The notes under the pieces were generated by a model. The model saw nothing but the letters and a program-made list of their open reading frames with translations, was not told the DNA's origin and ran no database searches. The position numbers and the translations under genes are program-made. A stretch of DNA of 64,000 bases from Aquificota bacterium (lineage in GTDB: Bacteria; Aquificota; Aquificia; Aquificales; Aquificaceae): positions 62,001-126,000 of the forward strand of contig JAADEH010000012.1 of the NCBI GenBank assembly GCA_013153495.1, in the 5' to 3' direction. The first letter of the stretch is position 1. Every line of letters begins with the position of its first letter. Shown here one piece after another: positions 26,779-35,866 of the stretch.

Positions 26779-29643
26779 TTATAGCAGAAGTTTTTCTGCC
26801 TCTTCCTGGGGCATGGGCTTTGCCAACAGGAAACCCTGAACAAAGTTGCAACCTAAGAGTCTTAAGAGCCTGAGCTGTTCTTCACTCTCCACTCCTTCCG
26901 CTATGGTTTCCATTCCCAGCCTGCGGGCGAGTTCCACTATGGTTTCTACTATCGCGAGGGACTTGTCGCTATGGACCATGCGGTGAACGAACTTCATGTC
27001 TATCTTTATGATGTCAACGGGAAGGGTTTCCAAATATGCAAGGGAAGAGTATCCTGTTCCGAAGTCGTCTATGGCAACTTTGACTCCGAGGTTCCTAACC
27101 TCTTCCAAAAATTCCAGGGCATAGTCGGGGTTTTCTACAAAGAGTCTTTCCGTGATTTCCAGGACCATGCTTTCTCGGACGTCCTTTGAAACTTCTATCA
27201 CCTTCTTTACAAAGGCTTCATCTTTGAAGCTCTTCGGGGATACGTTGAAGGAAACCATGACCTTTCTATTCAGCTTGAGTATGAAGTCCCTGAGCTTTTC
27301 CAGCAGTCTGTCTTCAACCTCCCTTATAAGTCCTGTCTTTTCGAGAACGAGGATAAACTCCTTCGGAGTGTGGATTTTCCCTTCCCTGTCCTTCAGTCTT
27401 ATCAGAGCTTCGAGACCCACGACCTTTCTGTCCACGAGGCGGTATATGGGCTGAAAGAACAGGACAAACCTATCCTCCTGAAGGGCTTTTTCGAGGTCGC
27501 TCCTTATACGGAAGTGCTCCTTTACCATCAGGGTTATGTCCTTGCTGAAAAATCGATAGGTGTTCTCCCCTTCCCTTTTAGCGAAGGATAGAGCTGTGGA
27601 AGCCTTTTCCAGAAGTTCCTGAGCTGTGGTGGCGTCCGAAGGATATATGGAAGCTCCCACATTTATGTTCACTTTTACGAGCTTACCATCTATCTGGAAG
27701 GGTTTTGAGAACATGGAAAAGAGCTTGTGCGTTATGGTGGTAACGTCTTTTTTTGAAACACCCTTTGCGAGAACCGCAAACTCGTCTCCCCCTATCCTTC
27801 CCACTATGTCCCTTTCAAAGAGGTTGTTCCTGAGCAACCCCGCTACCATTTTGAGTATCTCGTTGCCTACATTTGTTCCATACACCTCGTTTATTCCCGA
27901 GAAGTCTAGAATGTCTATAAGGAAAAATATGTGCTCCCTGTCCTTATCTTTTGCGAGGTTGAGGTCAACCGCTACGAGGAAGCCTTCCCGGTTGGGAAGA
28001 CCTGTCAGAGCATCGGTGTATTTTAGCTTTGCTATTTCCTCCTCCAAGTATTTTTCGGAAGTTACGTCCTTTCCGAAGGCTACGAACCTTACCTTTCCCT
28101 TTCCCACGCCGACAGGCGTTATTGTCTGGTCCAAATAAAATAGACTTCCGTCCTTCCTTTTATTTACGAAAACCGCCTGGAAGGTTTTACCCGCTTTAAT
28201 AGTGCTCCACAATCTTTTGTAAAACTCGTCGGAGTGATAGCCTGATTTAAATATGCGTGGGTTCTGACCTATAAGCTCGTCCTGAGAGTATCCCGATATT
28301 TCTTCAACCGCTCGGTTTGCGTAGAGTATGTTTCCTTCCTCGTCTGTGATTATCACCCACTCGTGTCCTTTCTCTATTGCGGTGTTTATGAGCTTGACGA
28401 ACTTCTCCTTCTCTATCCTTTCGAGGGCAAAGGATATGTCCTGCTGTATTTCCTTCAGAAGTTCCAACTCCTCTTCACGGAACATGTTGGGAAAGGCACT
28501 GTATATGTTCAGAACACCTACGGTCTTACCTCTTATCTGGAAAGGAATAGCACAGGAGGAGAGAAAACCGTGCTTTAGCATCTCCTCCCGCCAAGGTTTC
28601 ACAGCGGGGTTGGTTCTCGTGTCAGGGTTTATTATTATCTGACCTTCCCTTAGAGCGGTTCCGGTGGGTCCCCTTCCTTCCGGCGTCCTTTCGTCTATAG
28701 AAATCCTTATCTTGGACACATAACCGCCATCGTCTCCGCAAACTTTTAGAGGTTTTACATAACCGGTTTCATCATCGGGGACGCCGACCCACACCATCTT
28801 AAAGCCTGCCTTTTCCACGAGGAGTCTGCATATCTCCTTCAAAAGCTCGTCTTCGTCGTAAACGGTAATTATCAGCTGGTTTATGTCCTTAAGTATCTGG
28901 AACATGCGCTCGTATCGTTTTTGTTTCGTTATATCTATGAATATGACGAAGCCTGCAGGTTTACCTTTCCATTGAATAGTCCTCGTGAATATGTAAGCTA
29001 TCCTGACGTTGCCTTCCTTTGTTAGAACGGGAAGCTCCGTATATACACGGTCAAACTGCTCTCCGCTGAGGCGTCTCCTTACCACTTCCTTTATGTAATC
29101 TCTGTGGTTCTCGGGAACGAGTTCGTAGGCTTTCTTCTCGAGAAGCTCCTCTCTGGTGTATCCGAAAGCTCTGAGAGCTGTCTGGTTTGCATACACTATG
29201 GTGTCCTGATAGATAATTACTCCTACCGCAGGAGCATTATCAACCGCCTTAAAGACTTCGTAGTATTCTTCCTGCTGGGAAATGTCTTCCCAAACCCCTA
29301 CTATCTCTATATCCCCATCATCGGAGCATTCCACCACACTGACCGTGTCGAGTATAAACATGTAAGAGCCGTCCTTTTTTCTGAACCTGTAGGCTCTCCT
29401 GATAAAGTCCTTTCCCTCGGATAATCTTTTGCACTCTATAAAAACCTTTTCCCTGTCCTCCGGGTGTATGTTTTGATACCACCAGCCGGGGTCGCGTTCT
29501 ATGTCTTCTTTGCTCCAACCGGTGAGCTTTTCCACCCAATCGTTCAGAAACTCTATCTTTTCGACAGTGAAATCCTTATCACGGACTTTCGCCTTCGCTT
29601 TGTAAATTACACCCGGAATGGCGTTGAAGGCTTCTTTATCCAT
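26779..29643 (-). CDS. PAS-PAS-GAF-PAS-GGDEF-EAL cyclic di-GMP protein
   Basis: A 954-residue soluble signalling protein. Domains in order: PAS (about 1-130), PAS (about 130-245), GAF (about 250-410), PAS (about 420-545), GGDEF (about 555-710) and EAL (about 720-954). The cyclase signature GRIGGDEFAVLAKG is intact. However the substrate loop reads DILDFSGINEVYGTNVGN where families usually have DxDxFK and GHxxGD. The EAL domain keeps EALIRL, NVSP and DDFGTGYSSL and so is probably an active phosphodiesterase. No transmembrane segment. The GAF domain suits a small ligand or redox input (inference). Confidence 0.92.
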   Translation of the reverse strand: MDKEAFNAIPGVIYKAKAKVRDKDFTVEKIEFLNDWVEKLTGWSKEDIERDPGWWYQNIHPEDREKVFIECKRLSEGKDFIRRAYRFRKKDGSYMFILDTVSVVECSDDGDIEIVGVWEDISQQEEYYEVFKAVDNAPAVGVIIYQDTIVYANQTALRAFGYTREELLEKKAYELVPENHRDYIKEVVRRRLSGEQFDRVYTELPVLTKEGNVRIAYIFTRTIQWKGKPAGFVIFIDITKQKRYERMFQILKDINQLIITVYDEDELLKEICRLLVEKAGFKMVWVGVPDDETGYVKPLKVCGDDGGYVSKIRISIDERTPEGRGPTGTALREGQIIINPDTRTNPAVKPWREEMLKHGFLSSCAIPFQIRGKTVGVLNIYSAFPNMFREEELELLKEIQQDISFALERIEKEKFVKLINTAIEKGHEWVIITDEEGNILYANRAVEEISGYSQDELIGQNPRIFKSGYHSDEFYKRLWSTIKAGKTFQAVFVNKRKDGSLFYLDQTITPVGVGKGKVRFVAFGKDVTSEKYLEEEIAKLKYTDALTGLPNREGFLVAVDLNLAKDKDREHIFFLIDILDFSGINEVYGTNVGNEILKMVAGLLRNNLFERDIVGRIGGDEFAVLAKGVSKKDVTTITHKLFSMFSKPFQIDGKLVKVNINVGASIYPSDATTAQELLEKASTALSFAKREGENTYRFFSKDITLMVKEHFRIRSDLEKALQEDRFVLFFQPIYRLVDRKVVGLEALIRLKDREGKIHTPKEFILVLEKTGLIREVEDRLLEKLRDFILKLNRKVMVSFNVSPKSFKDEAFVKKVIEVSKDVRESMVLEITERLFVENPDYALEFLEEVRNLGVKVAIDDFGTGYSSLAYLETLPVDIIKIDMKFVHRMVHSDKSLAIVETIVELARRLGMETIAEGVESEEQLRLLRLLGCNFVQGFLLAKPMPQEEAEKLLL

Positions 29644-29683
29644 TACTCACTTAACTTAATACTTAATCGTAGAAAGTGCAGGA

Positions 29684-30913
29684 TTGTTTAATGTAAAATC
29701 CTTCATAATGCTGAAGATTAAGGCTTTTCTGCTGGTCTTACTTTTAGGCTCAGCTTTTTCCTACTATGTGGAGGATTTGGAAAGGGGAAATGTGATAAAC
29801 ACCTTCAAGAGGTTTATAGAAGGGAAAGCGAGCGAGTATGACCTCTACCTGATAAAGAGTCTAACGGAAGACATAAAGAATGACCCGCCCGAGTTCTTCA
29901 GGTTGTTCTCCAAGGGGCTTATGGCTGAAAAGAGGGGAAACCTAAAACTTGCCATAGAGAATTACCTTCGCTCTATTGAGCTGAAACCTGACTACAACCC
30001 CTCCTATTTCAGGTTCAACGAACTAATCAGAAAGGTAGAAAACCCGGAAATTTTCAGAAAGAGAATTACGGAAATTATAAGAAAGAGATTTAGTAAAGCT
30101 CCACCGGTGATAATTAAAAATCCACCGGACAAATACGTTTTCCTCGTCGAAAAGATGTCCCAGTATATGCTCATATACAAGGGGAAAGAACTTGAAGGAC
30201 TGTATCCGGTAACCACCGGGAGGGATTGGGAGGACAAATGGGTTGAGGGAGACAGAAGGACCCCTGAGGGTATCTATTACTTTACGGAATTCATTCCACC
30301 CGACAGGTTGCCCAAGATGTATGGCGGAATTGCGGTGGTGCTGAACTATCCCAACCCAGTTGACAAACTACTCGGGAAGGGAGGGAGCGGTATATGGCTA
30401 CACGGAAGCGATGAGAACAACAGGAACAACATACCCTTCAGCACGAGAGGGTGCGTTGTGGCAGACAACGAAGACCTGAAAACCATAGTAAAGAAGATAA
30501 AAACGGACAACACCCTTATAGCCATATACAAAGAAATTCCCTTCAACATAAAGCTCGACGATGTTTTGAGCTTCCTGAGGGAGTGGGAAAGGAGCTGGGA
30601 AAGCAAGGATTACGAAAAATACATCTCCATGTATTCTAAGAACTTCAGGTGGAAGAGGGGAGGGCTGAAAGAGTGGAAGAGATACAAGAAAAGGGTAATT
30701 CTCGACAAGAAGAGCATAGAGGTTGATGTAGAAGACCTGACGGTCTTAGCTTTCAGGAGGGGAATGTCCGACGAGGTCGAATACTACGTTGCGGAGTTTC
30801 TCCAGAGATACAGCTCTGACAAGTATTCTGATGTTGGTATAAAGAGGTTGTATATAATAAAAGAGGACGGGAAGCTCAGGATTCTACGGGAGGAATTTAG
30901 AAGGGGAGGCTGA
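29684..30913 (+). CDS. L,D-transpeptidase (YkuD) with N-terminal helical and C-terminal NTF2-like domains
   Basis: A 409-residue secreted enzyme that forms or cleaves peptidoglycan cross-links, or attaches proteins to it. Layout: signal peptide (about 1-25), TPR-like helices (about 45-110), YkuD domain (about 138-300) with HGSDENN and the catalytic Cys in FSTRGCVV, and an NTF2-like domain (about 300-405) in which FLREWERSWESKDYEKYISMY begins. AGGA lies 7 nt before this ATG. An internal ATG at 29708 is the alternative start. Two nt separate it from the next gene, so the pair is an operon. Confidence 0.88.
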   Translation: MFNVKSFIMLKIKAFLLVLLLGSAFSYYVEDLERGNVINTFKRFIEGKASEYDLYLIKSLTEDIKNDPPEFFRLFSKGLMAEKRGNLKLAIENYLRSIELKPDYNPSYFRFNELIRKVENPEIFRKRITEIIRKRFSKAPPVIIKNPPDKYVFLVEKMSQYMLIYKGKELEGLYPVTTGRDWEDKWVEGDRRTPEGIYYFTEFIPPDRLPKMYGGIAVVLNYPNPVDKLLGKGGSGIWLHGSDENNRNNIPFSTRGCVVADNEDLKTIVKKIKTDNTLIAIYKEIPFNIKLDDVLSFLREWERSWESKDYEKYISMYSKNFRWKRGGLKEWKRYKKRVILDKKSIEVDVEDLTVLAFRRGMSDEVEYYVAEFLQRYSSDKYSDVGIKRLYIIKEDGKLRILREEFRRGG

Positions 30914-30914
30914 T

Positions 30915-31733
30915 ATGGCAACTGCTCTCCTTATGTTCCTGTTAATTTCCGCACTTGTTCTCGCAATTTGTCCTTCGGACCCACCGGTGGCTTTGGAGAT
31001 AGAAGCTCAGACCACCGACAAGGTCGGTAAACTGCACAGGAGAGCCGACGTCCTAATATTCATACCCATGCGCAAGGAAGAACTTGTCAGTATAGACGTT
31101 CCCCTTGACTTGAAACTCTCCTCAACCAAGATAAAGGAAAACCTCTTCAGGATAGAGCTGAAGATAAGGAATCTCTCGGTGGAAACGGTTGAAGAAGCGA
31201 GGATAGAGCAACCCGTGAAGGGTAAATTTTCCCTCCACGACATAAGGGCAAAAAAGGTAATATCGAGAAAACCTTACATATTTGAGTTCGTTGACCTATA
31301 CCCCACGGACATAAAGGAGGGGTCTGTTGTCATAAACCTTCCCAGCCTGAGACCCTCCGAAGAGCTTGAGGTAAGCTATAAACTCGAAACCGAATCGGAA
31401 TTTCTGAAACCGAAAGTATCGGGTGGAATGAAGAAAGAAATAAAAGAGACAAAAGAGGTTTACATACTCGTAGGTAAGTATTCCCTTCTCTTCGACTACG
31501 GTAAGACCGCAACCGAGGACATAAATGTGGAAAACGTTTCCTACGTTATAGACAACCTGAAGGCTATGAAGATAAAACCTGTAGTTAAGATAGTGGGTGT
31601 TGCGGACGGAAAGTCCACATCGGACACCAAGAACAGGCGTGTGGCAAAAGAAAGAGCGCTTTTCGTTGCAGAGAAGATACTCGGAAGTGAGTTTGCCTGC
31701 TATCTAAATTCCCTTTACGCTTCCAGAGATTAG
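30915..31733 (+). CDS. Secreted protein with degenerate OmpA-like C-terminal domain
   Basis: A 272-residue protein with signal peptide (about 1-18), a beta-rich middle part (about 20-170) that may be a repeat-containing fold ([12 protein letters not shown] pattern), and a C-terminal OmpA-like peptidoglycan-binding segment: [31 protein letters not shown] corresponds to the family's GxTDxxG...N..LSxxRA block, here weakened. Directly downstream of the L,D-transpeptidase, so cell-wall anchoring is plausible. The 3' end overlaps hisF by 4 nt. Confidence 0.65.
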   Translation: MATALLMFLLISALVLAICPSDPPVALEIEAQTTDKVGKLHRRADVLIFIPMRKEELVSIDVPLDLKLSSTKIKENLFRIELKIRNLSVETVEEARIEQPVKGKFSLHDIRAKKVISRKPYIFEFVDLYPTDIKEGSVVINLPSLRPSEELEVSYKLETESEFLKPKVSGGMKKEIKETKEVYILVGKYSLLFDYGKTATEDINVENVSYVIDNLKAMKIKPVVKIVGVADGKSTSDTKNRRVAKERALFVAEKILGSEFACYLNSLYASRD

Positions 31734-32485
31734 AGTCTGACAACAATACCTTTCTCTTTAAGAAACTTCTTAAGTTCGGGTATAGAAAGTTCACGGAAGT
31801 GGAACAGAGAAGCGGCAAGCGCTGCATCTACCTTGCCTTTATCAAAAACTTCGTAAAAGTGTTCCTTATTGCCTGCCCCACCGCTCGCTATGACAGGTAT
31901 GTTTACCGACTCAGCAACAGCCCTGCACAATTCCACATCGTATCCCGCTTTAGTCCCATCTTTGTCCATGGAAGTTAAGAGTATTTCCCCGGCTCCGAGC
32001 CTTTCCACCTCCTTAGCCCACTCAACAGCATCTATGCCCGTAGGGGTTCTCCCTCCGTGTATGTAAACCTCCCAGCTTTCTCCCTTTCTTTTGGCATCTA
32101 TTGCCACCACTATGCACTGGGAACCGAAGAGCTTTGCACCTTCGTTTACCACCTGTGGATTTTTCACCGCAGCGGTGTTTATGGAGACCTTGTCCGCTCC
32201 AGCTTCTAAGAGTTTACGCATATCCTCTACCGTTCTTATACCTCCCCCGACGGTGAAAGGCATAAATACCGTTTCCGCAACCTTTTTGACAACTTCAATC
32301 ATTATACCTCTGTCCTCCGCAGAAGCGGTTATGTCCAGAAATACAAGTTCGTCCGCACCTTCCTGTTCATACCTCTTGGCAACCTCCACGGGGTCTCCCG
32401 CATCTCTGAGGTTCAAAAACCTTACACCCTTTACGACCCTTCCCTTGTCCACATCCAAGCAGGGAATTATCCTCTTGGCAAGCAT
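31730..32485 (-). CDS. hisF: Imidazole glycerol phosphate synthase, cyclase subunit
   Basis: Makes imidazole glycerol phosphate and AICAR in histidine synthesis using ammonia from HisH. The 251-residue TIM barrel carries both catalytic Asp residues: [15 protein letters not shown] (Asp11) and VVAIDAKR (about Asp130), plus phosphate loops VGGGIRT and SGGAGN. Ends with a 4-nt overlap with the convergent OmpA-like gene. No ribosome site; the promoter at 32499-32527 leaves only about 6 nt of leader. Confidence 0.97.
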   Translation of the reverse strand: MLAKRIIPCLDVDKGRVVKGVRFLNLRDAGDPVEVAKRYEQEGADELVFLDITASAEDRGIMIEVVKKVAETVFMPFTVGGGIRTVEDMRKLLEAGADKVSINTAAVKNPQVVNEGAKLFGSQCIVVAIDAKRKGESWEVYIHGGRTPTGIDAVEWAKEVERLGAGEILLTSMDKDGTKAGYDVELCRAVAESVNIPVIASGGAGNKEHFYEVFDKGKVDAALAASLFHFRELSIPELKKFLKEKGIVVRL

Positions 32486-32498
32486 TTTCGAGCTTTAG

Positions 32499-32527
32499 AT
32501 TTTATGACATAGGAGGGTAGAAAGCAA
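32499..32527 (-). promoter_or_regulatory. Promoter of hisF
   Basis: On the minus strand TTGCTT (32527-32522), a 17-nt spacer and TAAAAT (32504-32499), followed by 13 nt to the ATG without a Shine-Dalgarno site. Confidence 0.55.
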
Positions 32528-32583
32528 ACCTGCAGGGTCTATATAAATTTCTTGAGATAAAAACCAAACAAGGAGGTTATAAG

Positions 32584-32805
32584 ATGGCTCAGAAGGTTGC
32601 TCAGGATGTCATAAAGGAAAAACTCATACTCGATGCAAATACAGGCAAACCTGTTAAGGAAATCAGCATAGAGGACGGTGTTATAAAGATAGTTAAGGAA
32701 AGCGGTGAAACCGTAGAAATACCGACCAATACGGTGAGAGGAAAATACATACTTATGAGGCTTGAAGCGGGCTTGAGTGAAATAACAGAGCCTATTTACG
32801 TATAA
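32584..32805 (+). CDS. Small hypothetical protein
   Basis: A 73-residue soluble protein with no signal peptide. Alternating short strands (LILDANTGKPVKEISIEDGVI, then VKESGETVEIPTN) suggest a small beta fold with a C-terminal helix. It has a strong AAGGAGG site. I recognise no family. It lies alone between hisF (divergent) and the bacteriohemerythrin gene, and its transcript could run into the latter. Confidence 0.65.
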   Translation: MAQKVAQDVIKEKLILDANTGKPVKEISIEDGVIKIVKESGETVEIPTNTVRGKYILMRLEAGLSEITEPIYV

Positions 32806-32816
32806 AGTTCATCAAG

Positions 32817-32865
32817 CCACCCTCCTTTTTGATAGAATTTTATGTAGAAATAAAGCGGAGGGTGG
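32817..32865 (+). promoter_or_regulatory. Inverted repeat burying the ribosome site of the hemerythrin gene
   Basis: CCACCCTCC (32817-32825) and GGAGGGTGG (32857-32865) are perfect 9-nt complements with a 31-nt loop. The right arm contains the GGAGG ribosome site, 8 nt before the ATG at 32870. In a read-through RNA the site would be closed, as in an RNA thermometer or attenuator. If transcription starts inside the loop, the left arm is not made and the site is open. Confidence 0.55.
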
Positions 32866-32869
32866 TCTT

Positions 32870-33277
32870 ATGTCCGTAATAGAATGGGATGAAAGTCTGC
32901 GTGTAGGTGTTCCCGAAATGGATGAGGAGCGAAAAACTTTAGTCAATATGCTCAATAAAATCTATGAAATACTTAAAGATGGTGACAGAGAACAAGCAAG
33001 AAATTATTTTGTCAATGAGTTTATAACATATCTAAACTCTCATCTTGCCAACGAGGAAAAATTTTTGGAAAGCATAAAATATCCGGACTTAGAGAGGCAC
33101 AAACAAGCTCACGATGTCCTTAGAAGAGAAATAGATAGATTGAATAGGGACTTTGACTTGACGAACCCGAAGGACTTTGCCTACGCGCTGTCCCTCTGCT
33201 GGGGATGGATATACTCCCACATACAAAAGGTGGACAAGAAATATGGAGAGTTCTTTAATAGTAAGCATGAGGGTTGA
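32870..33277 (+). CDS. Bacteriohemerythrin lacking one His iron ligand
   Basis: A 135-residue four-helix hemerythrin, normally an oxygen-binding diiron protein. Ligands kept: His58, Glu62 (SHLANEE), His77 and His81 (ERHKQAHD), His117 and Asp122 (SHIQKVD). The first-helix ligand His, normally in DEQHK, is Arg21 here (MDEERK). A five-coordinate site or loss of oxygen binding could follow. The stop overlaps the macro-domain start by 11 nt. The ribosome site lies in an inverted repeat. Confidence 0.9.
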   Translation: MSVIEWDESLRVGVPEMDEERKTLVNMLNKIYEILKDGDREQARNYFVNEFITYLNSHLANEEKFLESIKYPDLERHKQAHDVLRREIDRLNRDFDLTNPKDFAYALSLCWGWIYSHIQKVDKKYGEFFNSKHEG

Positions 33278-33773
33278 GGTTGTTCAGGGGAGTCTTTTAG
33301 AGGTTGAGGCGGATGTGATAGTAAACCCCGCAAACAGCTACGGATACATGGGTGGGGGCGTAGCGGGTGTGATAAGGAAGTTCGGCGGTGAGGAGATAGA
33401 AAAAGAAGCGGTAGCGAAAGCTCCTATTCCCGTAGGAAAGGCTATTTTGACTACTGCGGGCAAACTTAAATTCAGAGGAGTTGTTCACGCTCCTACTATG
33501 GAAGAACCCGCTATGCGAACTACCGAAGAAAAGGTCAGGAAGGCAACGAGAGCGTCCCTTGAGCTTGCGGACAAGGAATGTTTTAAGAGTATAGCTATGC
33601 CCGGTATGGGAACGGGAGTTGGTAGAGTTCCCAAAGATGTAGCCGCAAAGGCTATGGTCGAAGAGATACTTTCCTTCAGACCTAAGTGTCTGGAAAAGGT
33701 TGTGCTGATGGATTTAGACGAGGAGATGGTCAAGGAGTGGAAAAAGGCTCTCGAGGAGTTTGGAAGGGTTTAG
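33267..33773 (+). CDS. Macro-domain protein (ADP-ribose binding)
   Basis: A 168-residue stand-alone macro domain. It shows VNPANSYGYMGGGVAGVI (adenine and ribose loop) and GMGTGVGRVPKDVAAKAM (phosphate loop), typical of ADP-ribose or O-acetyl-ADP-ribose hydrolases. Start at 33267 lies within the hemerythrin gene end (11-nt overlap), indicating coupled translation. The 3' end overlaps the convergent GT9 gene by 60 nt. Confidence 0.9.
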   Translation: MRVEVVQGSLLEVEADVIVNPANSYGYMGGGVAGVIRKFGGEEIEKEAVAKAPIPVGKAILTTAGKLKFRGVVHAPTMEEPAMRTTEEKVRKATRASLELADKECFKSIAMPGMGTGVGRVPKDVAAKAMVEEILSFRPKCLEKVVLMDLDEEMVKEWKKALEEFGRV

Positions 33774-34505
33774 ACACTCCCTATCGGAACACACTTCGGG
33801 GAAACAGGGGGAGCATTCGAGGTTTAAACTAACCTGATACACCGACTTGCCTATAGGCTTCCACACAACAGGGTCCGTGGGACCGTATATAACGACGCTC
33901 GGAACTTCCAAGTAGGACGCAAGGTGGGATATTCCCGAGTCAAGACCTACATAGAGCTTTGCTTCTTTAAGAGCCTTCCCTATCCAGAGAGGGTTATGGC
34001 TTTCCACATAATTTCTAACTTCGCTTTTGACCCAGGTGTCCGCTTCTCCTACCAAATACACTACTTCAAAACCTCTTCCCAAGAGGAAAGTTTCCAGCTC
34101 TAAGAACAAACTTACAGGGGGATTTTTCTTGGGAGAACCGCTTGAGGGATGTAGAACCACTTTGCCTCTAAAGGGGGAGTTTTCCAAAGGCTCTAAGGGA
34201 AGTTCCCTTGAGTATCGGTATCTTTCAAGCCCGAGACTTTTAAGGTAATAATCAACTATCCAAACCCTCTCCTTAGGAAAGGGTTTTAAGTTGCCATCGA
34301 TGGATATTACAGCTTTGAAATCGAAATCTTCGTTGGGAATTTCGCTCAGGACTCTATCCGCCCAGCCCACTTCCCGAGCTATACGGAAGTAATCCGTATT
34401 TCCCACGGCGGTTATGTGATAGCCCCTCGACTTGAGTATCTCAATAATTGGAAAGGTAAGCAGTGTATCTCCCAGACCGCCACGCCTGTATAGGAGAGCT
34501 TTCAT
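33714..34505 (-). CDS. Glycosyltransferase family 9 (heptosyltransferase-like)
   Basis: A 263-residue GT-B enzyme of the LPS core heptosyltransferase family. It has RRGGLGDTLLTFPIIEIL at the N-terminus, VVLHPSSGSPKKN in the middle and YVGLDSGISHLASYLEVPSVVIYGPTDPVVWKP at the donor site. It is short for the family (usually 320-350), with a reduced N-terminal half. It overlaps dapF by 4 nt. Acceptor unknown, probably lipid A core. Confidence 0.85.
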   Translation of the reverse strand: MKALLYRRGGLGDTLLTFPIIEILKSRGYHITAVGNTDYFRIAREVGWADRVLSEIPNEDFDFKAVISIDGNLKPFPKERVWIVDYYLKSLGLERYRYSRELPLEPLENSPFRGKVVLHPSSGSPKKNPPVSLFLELETFLLGRGFEVVYLVGEADTWVKSEVRNYVESHNPLWIGKALKEAKLYVGLDSGISHLASYLEVPSVVIYGPTDPVVWKPIGKSVYQVSLNLECSPCFPEVCSDRECLNPSKLLESLFPLLDHLLV

Positions 34506-35338
34506 GTAAAGATTTCGTAGCTCAGGACCCCTTCAAAGACCTTATATACGGAGCCGTCGAGGAACACCTCCTCCAAGTTCTCGTCAAAGTCTATCCTCAG
34601 AACTTCACCGCTTTTGGTGAGCACCTCAATAGGCTTTTCGGAAACGATACCTTTCAGGTATGCAACTATTGCCCCTGCGGTGGCACCTGTTCCACAGGCA
34701 AGGGTTTCCGCCTCAACCCCCCTTTCGTATGTTCTTATCCTTATGCGGTTCCTACCGACAGCCTCGATGAAGTTTACATTCGTTCCTTTGGGTTGGAACT
34801 CTTCGTGAAACCTTATTGCCCTTCCGAGTTTTCTAATGTCTATGTTGTCTATGCCTTTGACGGGAGCGACAAAGTGGGGAACACCCGTGTTTATAAATAC
34901 ACCTTCGATGTTCTGTCCTTCCACCCGAAGGGTCTTTTCTATAGGTTCGGAAGGTTTCGTTAGTTGAACCTTTACCCTTTTACCCCCTTCTAAAACACGA
35001 GCCTTTATGACACCCGCAAGGGTTTCAAAACTAACCTCTTCATCAACTATACCCAAATCGTAGCAAAAGCGCACCGCACATCTCGAACCGTTCCCGCACA
35101 TCTCCGCTTCGGAGCCGTCGGAGTTGAAAAACTGCCACTTGAAATCATTTTGTTTGTCTTTGGGGTCTTCTATCAGGATAAGTCCGTCCGCACCGACACC
35201 GGTGTGAGGTTGGCACAGCTTAACGACGAACTCTTTAAGGTCTATACCCAGCTCTTTGAGCTTTTCGTAAACCTTTCCGTCCCTGTTGTCTATAAGAATA
35301 AAGTCGTTTCCCGAACCCTGGAGCTTTGCAAATTCCAT
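34502..35338 (-). CDS. dapF: Diaminopimelate epimerase
   Basis: Converts LL- to meso-diaminopimelate for lysine and peptidoglycan. The 278-residue protein has both catalytic Cys residues, in EMCGNGSRCAVRF and ETLACGTGATA, and the usual MEFAKLQGSGNDFI N-terminus. It lies 12 nt after rimM and overlaps the GT9 gene by 4 nt. Confidence 0.97.
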   Translation of the reverse strand: MEFAKLQGSGNDFILIDNRDGKVYEKLKELGIDLKEFVVKLCQPHTGVGADGLILIEDPKDKQNDFKWQFFNSDGSEAEMCGNGSRCAVRFCYDLGIVDEEVSFETLAGVIKARVLEGGKRVKVQLTKPSEPIEKTLRVEGQNIEGVFINTGVPHFVAPVKGIDNIDIRKLGRAIRFHEEFQPKGTNVNFIEAVGRNRIRIRTYERGVEAETLACGTGATAGAIVAYLKGIVSEKPIEVLTKSGEVLRIDFDENLEEVFLDGSVYKVFEGVLSYEIFT

Positions 35339-35350
35339 AGCTCCTATATT

Positions 35351-35845
35351 TTACAGGGGAATTAGGTCTTCCTTTACGGTTATGAGTCCCTTCTCCCTGC
35401 TTACGCTCAGCACTATATCCCCCACGAAGGGAACCATTATTCTCTCGTCTTCGAGCACCAGCATGTCGTAAACCCCGAAGTCTTCCACACGTTTTACCCT
35501 TCCCAGCTTTCTTCCCCTGTCCGTTATAACTTCCATTCCGACCAGCTCGTAGGCGTAAAACTCATCCTCCTCTCTTTTGGGGAGTTGCTTTTGAGGAAGG
35601 AAAAGGTGCGCTCCCTTGAACTGCTCAATGGCATCTATGCTGTCATAGCCTTTGAATTTCAAGACAAAGAGCTGTCCGTGCTCCTTTACCCTCTCCACCC
35701 GAAAGGGGACGTAATCACCACCTACCCTTTTTAAATAAACCTTCTTGAGATTTTGAAAGACCTCCTGTGGAGCAAGGGGATAAACCTTAAGCTCTCCCTT
35801 TACACCGAAGGTGTCTATTATCTTGCCTATGATTACGTAGTCCAT
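35351..35845 (-). CDS. rimM: Ribosome maturation factor RimM
   Basis: Helps assemble the 30S head. The 164 residues carry the RimM N-terminal domain (IIGKIIDTFGVKGELKVYPL) and a PRC barrel (about 95-164, EFYAYELVGMEVITDRGRKLG). No ribosome site. The divergent udgB-type gene starts only 21 nt away, and AATAAT (35854-35859) ends 8 nt before this ATG, so both transcripts may be leaderless. Confidence 0.95.
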   Translation of the reverse strand: MDYVIIGKIIDTFGVKGELKVYPLAPQEVFQNLKKVYLKRVGGDYVPFRVERVKEHGQLFVLKFKGYDSIDAIEQFKGAHLFLPQKQLPKREEDEFYAYELVGMEVITDRGRKLGRVKRVEDFGVYDMLVLEDERIMVPFVGDIVLSVSREKGLITVKEDLIPL

Positions 35846-35866
35846 TTTTTATAATTATTCCACCCT
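35846..35866. promoter_or_regulatory. 21-nt divergent promoter segment between rimM and the family 5 UDG gene
   Basis: Only 21 nt separate two divergent start codons. The centre holds TATAAT on the plus strand (35850-35855) and AATAAT on the minus strand (35859-35854), in the AT-rich core ATAATTAT. The -35 regions must lie in the opposite gene. Neither side has room for a ribosome site. Confidence 0.5.
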
